A DNA stretch of 64,000 nucleotides from Pegoplata infirma (lineage: Eukaryota > Arthropoda > Insecta > Diptera > Anthomyiidae). Position numbers and translations under genes: made by a program. The notes beneath the pieces are model-generated. The model worked only from the letters and a program-made list of their open reading frames with translations, was not told the DNA's origin and did no database searches. Shown here in pieces: positions 12,201-22,000 of the stretch. The stretch spans positions 17,801,136 through 17,865,135 of the forward strand of contig OY992540.1 in the NCBI GenBank assembly GCA_963921195.1. Direction: 5' to 3'. The number at the start of each line of letters is the position of its first letter. Position 1 is the stretch's first letter.

Positions 12201-15200
12201 AGAATATTAGACTCATCCCAGACGCCAGTTGTAAAAGATGCGCCTTACCAGGAGTGGATGAAACGATAGAACACATACTTTGTCACTGTCCAGCGGTGGC
12301 AAGATGTCGCCGATCGATTACTGGTCAGATAAGCTTTAATACTTTGGAGGATATAACGAGAATGGATCTTAGAATATTAAAGAGATTCGCAATGACTTTG
12401 ACCGTGCGCCGCTAGCGAAAAAAAGAAAAAAGTTTTGTGGTATCGCTATCGACCAAAAGGTCTATGCGAGGTGTAAATCGTACACCCACCCTAACCTAAC
12501 CTAGGAGGGTGCTGCTTTATTTTGGACTGCATCGTGTTATCTACCGACAGAAGGACGGACATTCATTGAATGTCTTAGAATCGATCATGGATCAATTATA
12601 TATATATACTTTATGGGGTCCTTGACCGATATTTCGATGCGTTACAAACGGAATGACAAAGTGAGTATACCCCATACTGCGGTTGGAGGGTATACAAATC
12701 ATGTTAAAAATTTTTAAAGTCAGTTTTTCTCGCTTTTCAAATAGGTCGTGTTTGAAAGATATTTAATCAACCTTTCCAATCATCTCTTATTTGCCTTGAT
12801 TGGATACATAGTTTTGAGATATTAAGGAAAAACAACATTAAAAGCCCCGACCCTTCTTAAAAAAGGGGCATGTCTACGCATGCTTGCACACCACATTCGA
12901 ATTCTTAGAGGTCAAAGGTCATATCTGTTTTATTAATTTTTAGCTTTAGTTTGGTAATCTTTATGAGTCCAAAGAAACTCTCAGAATCTGAGACATTTTT
13001 CGTACAGAAAAATTCTCAGATTCAAAGACATTTTTCTGTAAAGAAAAATTCTTAGATTCTAAGACATTTTTATACCCTCCACTCTAGTGATAGAGGGTAT
13101 ATATAAGTTTGTCATTCCGTTTGTAACACCTCGAAATATTGGTCTAGGACCCCATAAAGTATATACATTCATGATCCTCGATCGATTTTAAGACGATCTA
13201 GCGATGTCCGTCCGTCCGTCTGTCTGTCTGTCTGTTGAAAACACGCTAACTTTTGAAAGACTTTACGGAGGCTCCTGAAGTTTGGCATATATGTTGGACA
13301 TTTACCTGGTCAGGTTGGTATTGCAATCCAGCGAAATCGGTCCAATGGTTCAAAAGTTATAAGCAAATGAGTGAATTTCGGCAAGGGTTTTTCTGGAATT
13401 TACGAGATAAAACACACGGTAACTTTCGAACGGCAATTCTGAGGGCGCTGAAGTGTGGCATATATATTTACCGTTCCTCTGGTCCGGTTCGTTTTAAATT
13501 TCAGCCAAATCGGTCCAGTTGTTCAAAATTTATTAGCAAAACCGTAAATTTCAGATTAGTTTCACCTTAAATTCACGTGTTGAAAACCCATTAAACATGT
13601 TTTAAAAACATTTGTAAGTCAGAAAAATATTTTAAAAGGTATTTTTGTCACACAAAAATATTTTTACACTAAAACAAAAAAAAAAAAATACACTCAAAAA
13701 AAAGTTTACACTCAAAAAAAAATTTACACTCAAAAAAAATTGGTAAATTATTATTTTTTTTTTTTTTTTTCAAAAATTAATAAAAAAAAGTTTTTTTACA
13801 CTAAAACAAAAAAAAAAATACACTCAAAAAAAATTTTACACTCAAAAAAAAATAGTAAATTTTTTTTTTTTTCAAAAATTAATAAAAAAAAGTTTTTTTA
13901 CAGAAAATAAAATATTTCTAACCAAAAATGTTATTTTTTTCACGTTAGAAAATTTACTATCACTTAAAAAGTGCAATGTGGAGGGTATTCATAGATTCGG
14001 CCAAGTCGAATTTAACTTTTCTACTTGTTTTACTTAAAAATGGCATTGTGGAGGGTATTCATAGATTCGGCCGAGTCGAATTTAACTTTTCTACTTGTTT
14101 TCGTATAAAAATATTCTCAGATTCTGAGACATTTGACCGCATTGAAAAATTATCAGATTTTGAGGCATTTTTCCGTATAGAAAAATTTTTAGATTCTGAG
14201 ACATTCTTCCGTATAGACAAATTGTCTCATTCTGAGACATTTTTCCGAAACAAAAATTTCTCACGTTTTGAGACATTTTTCTCAGATTTTGAGACATTTT
14301 TCCGTATAGAAAAATTCTCAGATTCTGAAATTTTTTTCCGTATAGAAAAATTTTTAGATTCTGAGACATTATTCTCGGATTCTGAGACATTTCAGTGTAA
14401 AGAAAAATTCTTATTGTTAGTTTCTAAATTTTTAGATATTGAGACACTGTACCGTTTTAAAAAATTCTTAGATTCTGAGAAATTTTTTCGTATAGAAAAA
14501 TTCTTAGATTCTAAGAAAAACCCTTCGGGATTTTGATCTACTACTAAAATACTTAAATATTTTTTTTTGGTCCCATTCTAGATACAAAATCCTGTTATAC
14601 AGTGTTATTTAAAACCCAAGTCCTTACCTTGTTTCTTCTTCCTCAGCTCTGGATACCTGACCTCTTACTAAACGATCTGCTAATTCAGCAGATTCAGCTT
14701 CCAACAAATCATTACGTTGTTTAAGTAAACGATTTTCTCTTCTTAGACGTCTGAGTTCAACCATTTCTTCTTGTTCTTTTTTCTTAACATCTTGATATTC
14801 TCTTTCCATTTTTTTCATTCTCTTGGTATTAATTTTAATGGAATAGGCCAATTGAAAGAAGGCTTCCGTATCATCTTCTACCTTTTTAGGTAATTCTTTT
14901 TGGAAAAATTTCAACATAGCTTCCATATCCAATGAAAGTAAAGTATCTTTACCCAATAGCAACAAACCCAAAGCCACCTTAAATATAAATTCCATGCCCT
15001 CACTTAAGAAAACATCCATTATGCGGGAAGAGATATTTAAATTTAAAGAAGTTGTGTAAAGAGTAAGGAACCAACTGGAAGCATACATGGTAGTTTGGAA
15101 ACCCTACAATAAAAAAAAAAATTAAATAATTTTAAAAAATTCAACATCCCGTGTAAAAAAGATTAGATCTAATTGGATATAATTAGATATCATCATATCT

Positions 15201-18200
15201 GACCATATATAATATAATATCAAATTATATATAACCAGATATGATGTATCTCGCACTATATATAACGATATCTGAAGTCATATATGGATATATTCTAGAA
15301 GCCCCCTGTTATATCTGGTATATATAACAAGATATAACCTGATCTGTTACCAAATCAAAACTCTGTAAAGCTTTTTACCAAAATTTTAATTATTCGAGTG
15401 TAAATAATCATCCCTAATAAAAGAAGTCGACTGTAATTTTAAATTTTGCGATTATCAAAATTATTTGTTTTGTTTATTTTTTCTTTCGTCAAAACAAAAT
15501 TAACAAAAACTTTTTTTTTTTCAAATTTGAATTTCTTTTAAAATAAAAAGAAATAAGAAAATGTCATCGAAAAATGTAAAAATATTTTATAAAAATATCA
15601 TTAAATTGTGAAAATTAAATTTGGAAATATATAATTTGCGGTAACTGATAAAAGAAACCCCTCAAAATCGCTGGATCAAAATTGAAATTGGAGTTCTCGC
15701 AGTCAAGGAAACGAAAAATTTAAAGATAAGTCCTTGACAAAAAGTTTAGGTTACTAAAAGTTCTGCATTGCAAGCATTGTATGAAAGGGATACAATGCTA
15801 AATAGAAGAACTAACGTGAAGCATAGCATGTTTCTTGTCCTTCCAAATCGGATTTCGATATGGCCAAGGGGGTAAATATTTAAGACGATAGTCAAATGTT
15901 ATAATTTTCTCATTATTTCATTACCACGAAGACACGATATAGTAATGGAATAATGAGCTTATAATAACATTTAACGATTAAAAAATTATACAATTACCCC
16001 CCTGATGGAAGCGACATTTTAAATGCATAATGAGCTTGAACTCCAACATTAAAAGTTCTCGTTTTGTAACAATATCTCCTTTACTTCGATGCAGTGCGGA
16101 GGCAGGATGTTTTAAAAAAACTCATATTGTTTTTACATATTGTTGGCCTTTTACTAAAATCTTTTTTTTACAGGCTAAGAAAAAATTTGGTATTAACTTC
16201 AAACAGTAAAAATGCCATGTGCAAGATTATGAAAACAGATTGTGTGCAAGGATTTCTGAAGGATTTCTAGAATATATATGGATAATTTTGAATACATATG
16301 GATATATTTCAACATATGAAAATACTTTTATGTTTTGCTTGCTTTATTTGTTTTTATTTAATGGTTTTAAATTAATAAAAGTAAATTGAATCAAGGCATT
16401 ATATTTTATAGTAGTATAATTTAGGTAAAATTTAACAAATTTTCAGGCTTAGTTTAAAGAAATTGGTAAAATTTTGGTGAAATTTCCAAAATTAGGATGA
16501 ATCAATTTATATCAGTTTAGATCTAATTAGATATAATTTGATCCGAGATTTGTCCCCATTTCTCGGATCTACCATATCTAATTATATATGTTCTATCAGA
16601 TATAATCAGATATGATAACAGATCATTTTGGATCTCTTACCATATCATTTTTTTTTACACGGGATATTTGTTTTTGAGATATTTACCTGTTGCTGGAAGT
16701 GTATATGCATTTCTGGTATTTGTTCTAGTACCAAATTTTCCAATTGATACATGCACAAGCCCAATTCCGACATGGATGGCTTAAACATATCTCTCATACG
16801 ATGTTGTTGCATTATTTGCACCAGCACCGCAAATGCTTCTTCTTCGGGCATTTGCATAAGCAGCAGACCCACTATAAATCCCGAACCCTGACAATAACCC
16901 ACTTCACGATCATGTAGAGAATAGGCTTTAATAACATTGAATAGAGCCTCCTGACCGGGACCATCTTTTTCTTTAAAGAAATCTACTTCGGGATAAGTAC
17001 GAGCAATATCACGACGAATAACTTTTTCACAAGCCGATGTGGCTTTAATATATTCAGCATATTGTTTTTTATCAGCATCATTAGCACCACATAATTGTTG
17101 CCAAACAATGGCTCTGGAAGGGGAAAAGATAAAAAATTTGTTGATAAAACAGTAATTAAAAAATTTAATGAAAAAGAGTTTATTCTGATTCGAGTCCTTT
17201 TCATGTTCCCCATTATGAATTAACATAACAAGTACTTATGATAACTCTACTTTCTTTATTAGGATATTCTCCCATTAAATACTCATAGAGTTTCTTGCTT
17301 TCAAAAATTTTGGCAATTTTCAGGAATGAATTGACGATCGTTTCGGAGGTATTACCTAATTTTCTAAAGAATTCTGATGATGGGGGAATTGGAACACCTC
17401 CTAAACGATCGTCAATTCATTCCTGAAAATTGCCAAAATTTTTGAAAGCAAGAAACTCTATGAGTATTTAATGGGAGAATATCCTAATAAAGAAAGTAGA
17501 GTTATCATAAGTACTTGTTATGTTAATTCATAATGGGGAACATGAAAAGGCCTCTAATCAGAATAAACTCTTTTTCATTGCACAATTAAAAGGTCGAATA
17601 AATAACTAATTTTTATTATTTAATAAAAATTAAAACACACTTAAAAAAATTTAATTTTAAAATTTAATTTTAAAATTTAATTTTAAAATTTAATTTTAAA
17701 ATCTAATTTAAAATTTGAAAAAAAAAAAACAATTGAAAACATATCAAAGGAATTAAAAACAGTCAGAGTGTTAGACCCTTTCATAGAGCTTGAGACAGTC
17801 TTTTATTTAAACTAAATTTTAGCCAAATCCAATAATTTTAACCCATGACGCCCTTTAAAGTTTTGAATTTTTGGAATATTTGCACCAAATTTTTCACTCT
17901 TTATGTTTCAATTTTATTGTGCATATTAAGAGGGCTAATGTGGGTTAGTTGGTAACGTGCTAGCCTATTAAGCAGAGTGTCGTAGGTTTGATTCCCACGA
18001 AAACCCTTGGGTCGATTTCGCTACAACGAAATTATTAAAAAAATGATTTCTAATTATTCTGATTGTTATTTAAAGGCAATTAAAAAATTAAGTATACGCC
18101 ACTTATGCAGTTTTCAAGTAATTATTATTATTAAATATTTAGCAATAAACAAAAAAGCCTTGAGGGGTTTGTTATGGAAAATGATAACTTTTATTTGCTT

Positions 18201-19031
18201 TCATCCCATTTCAATTTTCGTTGTTGCACTGTATAATTTTAAAACTTATTTAAAGAAAATTTTAAATAATTAAATCATTTAAAGGAGAAAAGTAATAATA
18301 TAATACATTAGACTTGCATTTTTTTGTAATTTAATTCAAAATTATATAAATGTAATTTATATAATTTTGAACGTCCGGGAAAATTTTTATTCTCCTACGC
18401 CTAAACTTATGTGGTACAAATTTGAGGCCAATCGCAATTGTGGCGCCCCTCGATCAAAGTTTTGGTTTTTTAGAAAATTTTCGCCAAAACCTGCAAACTT
18501 TTGTCAAAGGGCTTCGTGACTGTAGCTTAATGGTTAGTGCGTTGGACTATTATTCAGTAGAATTCTCAGCTCAGCCAAATTCGTGGCCAGCTACGTTGAA
18601 AACAATAACAATAACTGAACAAAGTTGTATTTTTAAAAATAAATTCTCTTTAATATTTCAAAAATCCCGGGATTTGAGCTTTAAAATACCGGGATTCGGG
18701 ATTTATTTTATGACCAAAATCCCGGGATTTCGGGATTTCAGGATTGACAGCCCTAGTCGATATTGTCAAAAAGTTTCTAAAAATGGCGATTTTTTCCTAT
18801 GTTAAAGAACATTTTTTAAAAAAGATTTCAAAATATTTTTCCTTTGACTATTTCATAGAGCTTGAGACAAACGTTCGTTTAAACTTTATTAGATCCAAAG
18901 TAGACAATTTTAACCCATGGCGCCTTTTGGTCAAAATTTAGATTTGTTGGATCGACGGGTTCAAATGATCGGATTTGGCTCAAATTAACTCTAAATGAAA
19001 GTTTGATCTCAAGCTTTTTGGTTAAGGGAAA

Positions 19032-19066
<35 letters not shown>

Positions 19067-22000
19067 CTTGAACGTCGAAAGAGCCGCCATTTTTTTGGAA
19101 ATTTTAAACAGCAATGTATCGAAAACCGTTCGACTGATTTTAATTTGTTCAGCACACATATTTTTTTTTTTAATTTTTATACCCTCCAACCGTCCGTGCG
19201 ACTGTATAAGACACGGTGCAGTCCAAAATAAAATAGATAGACCCGTTAAATTTGGCAGGAATATTTCTTTTGGTCCTAGGCAGTTTAAGTTCGTAAATGT
19301 GCAAAATTGGACCAGGGGGTAAAAAATTCCCCCTTGAAGAACTTAACTAACCTCTGAAAAACGCCATATTTTTACAGGTTTTTTTGTATTTTAGTGAAGC
19401 AAATGAAACAATTTGATGTCAAAAAAAGTTCAAGGTCCTGAACTTGGACTTAGGAAATAAAAAAAATAGTTTTTTTTTTTGCCCGCGTGATATTATGTTT
19501 CCAGTCTAGGAGACTCAAAAAATTATAACTAAAAATTTTGAGTAAAAAAATTGAGTAAAAAAAATTATAAGTAAAAAAAATTTTGATTAAAAAATTTTGA
19601 GTGAAAACAATTGAGTGAAAAAATTTGAGTAAAAAAAATTTTGAGTGAAAACAAAAAATTTTTGAAAAAAAATTTTAATTGAAAAAATTCGTTCCTGTTT
19701 CTTTTCGTTCCAAAAAAAATCTAAGAGTCTATCTCCATAGGTATTAAAAGTACCATTTAACAGATTTTTACCCTAAAAATGCCTGCGAATTTTGTATTCT
19801 TGCCCAAAACATTAAATCATGATAATGTTTCGCGGAAGATTTGGGTGTACTTGCCAAAGCAAAGTTTTTTTTAGAAAGAATAATGTTATATTACTTTGCT
19901 ATTCCATGCAAAACGAATTGAAATATCAGTTGAGGACCCCATTAAAAAACCAAAAGAGCTGCACATTTCATAAGTGAATGCAAAAATAAGTGCAAAAAAG
20001 TTTTTTTACATTTTAGAGAGTATAAAAGATTCGGCACCAAAGAATATAACACTCTCTCTTGTTTTATGTACATTTGATAAACAAATGGAAAATTTTTATG
20101 CGAAAAGCTTAGACTTGGTGAAAAAGTAGTTTTGGTAAAAAAAAAAAATGATTTTTTCACGAAAAACAAAATTATGGTAAAAAAAATTTAATGAACCAAA
20201 AATTTTTGGTGAAAAAAAAATTTTGATGAAAAAAAGTTTTTGATGAAAAGAAAAATTTTTTGATGTAAAAAAAAATTGATGAAAAAAAAAATGAGAAAAA
20301 AATTTGATGAATTAAAATATGATAAAAAAAAAATGTAAAAAAAAAAAATTTGATGAAAAAAAAATTTTGATGAAAAAAAAAATTGATGATCATCATTTCG
20401 AAAAAAAAATTTGATGAAAACAAAATTAATGAAAAAAATTGATGAGAAAAAAAAATTCATGAAAAAACAAAAAAAAAAAAAATTGATGAAAAAAAAAAAA
20501 ATTGATGAAAAAAAAAAATTGATGAAAAAAAAAAAATTGATAAAAAAAAATATGAAAAACAAAATTTTTTTGGTGAGAAAAAAATTGATAATAAAAAATT
20601 TGATGAAAAAATTTGATGAAAAAAATATGATAAAAAAAAATTTATGAAAAAAAAATTTTGATGAAAAAAAAATTTGATGAAAAAAAAAATTTTATGAAAA
20701 AAAAATTAATGAAAAACAAGTAAGAGCGAATCGTTTATACCCTCCAACATGCAAAAAAAAAAAAAATTGCAGGGACGTTTTTTTTTTTTTGGGGGGGGGT
20801 CGGAAGTGGTAATTGGAGGGGGCAAATTTCCTCTTGAATATGTGATTAAAAATTCATTCTTATGCTTTATGCACTAAAGAAATACAAGTTTATCATTATT
20901 TAAAAAAAAAAAAATATTCCACGCCCATAAAAAGGGGGCGGACCGAAAAAACGACATAATCTAATTCTCTGGGTCCAAATGCAGGACTTTGAACTTCCTG
21001 TAGCATTAAAATATTGCATTTGTTAAACAAAAACACAAAAAATCATGTAAAAAAGTGGTATTTTTCATGGGTTGGTTAAGTTCCCTAAGGGGAACTTTTT
21101 CCCCCTTGGTCCGATTTTGCCCATTTCCGAACATAACCTGCCTAGGAATATTATAAATTTTATGAAAAAACAAAAAAATTTATATAAAAAAAATGTTGAT
21201 GGAAAAAAAATTTGATGAAAACAAAATTAATGAAAAAAAAATTTGATGAAAAAAAATTTGATGAAAAAAAAATTGATGAAAAAAAAAATTTGATGGAAAA
21301 ACTTGATAAAGAAAAAAAAAAATGATAAAAAAAAATGATGAAAAAAAAAATTTATGAAAAAAAAAAAATTGATGGAAAAAATGATAAAAAAAAAAATTAT
21401 GAAAAAAAAAATTTGATGAAAAAAAATTGATGAAAAAAAAATTGATGAAAAAAAAATTGATGAAAAAAAAAAATTGATGAAAAAAAAAATTGATGAAAAA
21501 AAAAATTTATGAAAAAATATTTTTTTTTTGTTGAAAAATAATTTTGTTACTTTTTATTCACCAGCTGGTGAAAAACAGTTTTATTCACCACGAGGTGAAT
21601 TATTATCCAAGTTACAAACCCAAGTTATTAAAATTTTTGGTTTTAAGAAAATGAAAATAGTAATTCTTGTTTTCTTTTTCGTTAATTGTTAGCTTATATA
21701 GTCAAACTGAGGTGGCGTCCTGCAACTTTTTTAAAATTAGACACCAGCCTAAAAACATTATCATGTTAAAAATTTAAATTTATATAATATTTACAAAAAA
21801 GTAATAATTTTTCCAATTTGTCCCTTAAAATCAAAATTTTTAAAAATTATTTTTTTCAAAATGTTTTCATTTTGTTGAAGGATTCTAGATTCAAAATTTC
21901 AAGTTTATAAAAACCATTATTTTAGGAAATCAAAAAAGTACCAAAGTACAATTTGTTACCCCATTTTGCCTTTTTAGAATCCGAAATTTCTAAAAACTTT

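Noticed and set aside
13976..14536. 186-codon plus-strand frame
   Set aside because: Made of satellite units (FRIEKFSDSETF repeats) and a duplicated transposon end; a by-product of a period near a multiple of three.
16983..17213. 76-codon minus-strand frame
   Set aside because: Another frame of Evi5 exon 3 plus intron; lacks TBC motifs.
20172..20647. Open frames rich in Phe (minus) and Lys (plus)
   Set aside because: They are translations of the TTGATGAAAAAAAAA array and overlap on both strands; no protein-like composition.
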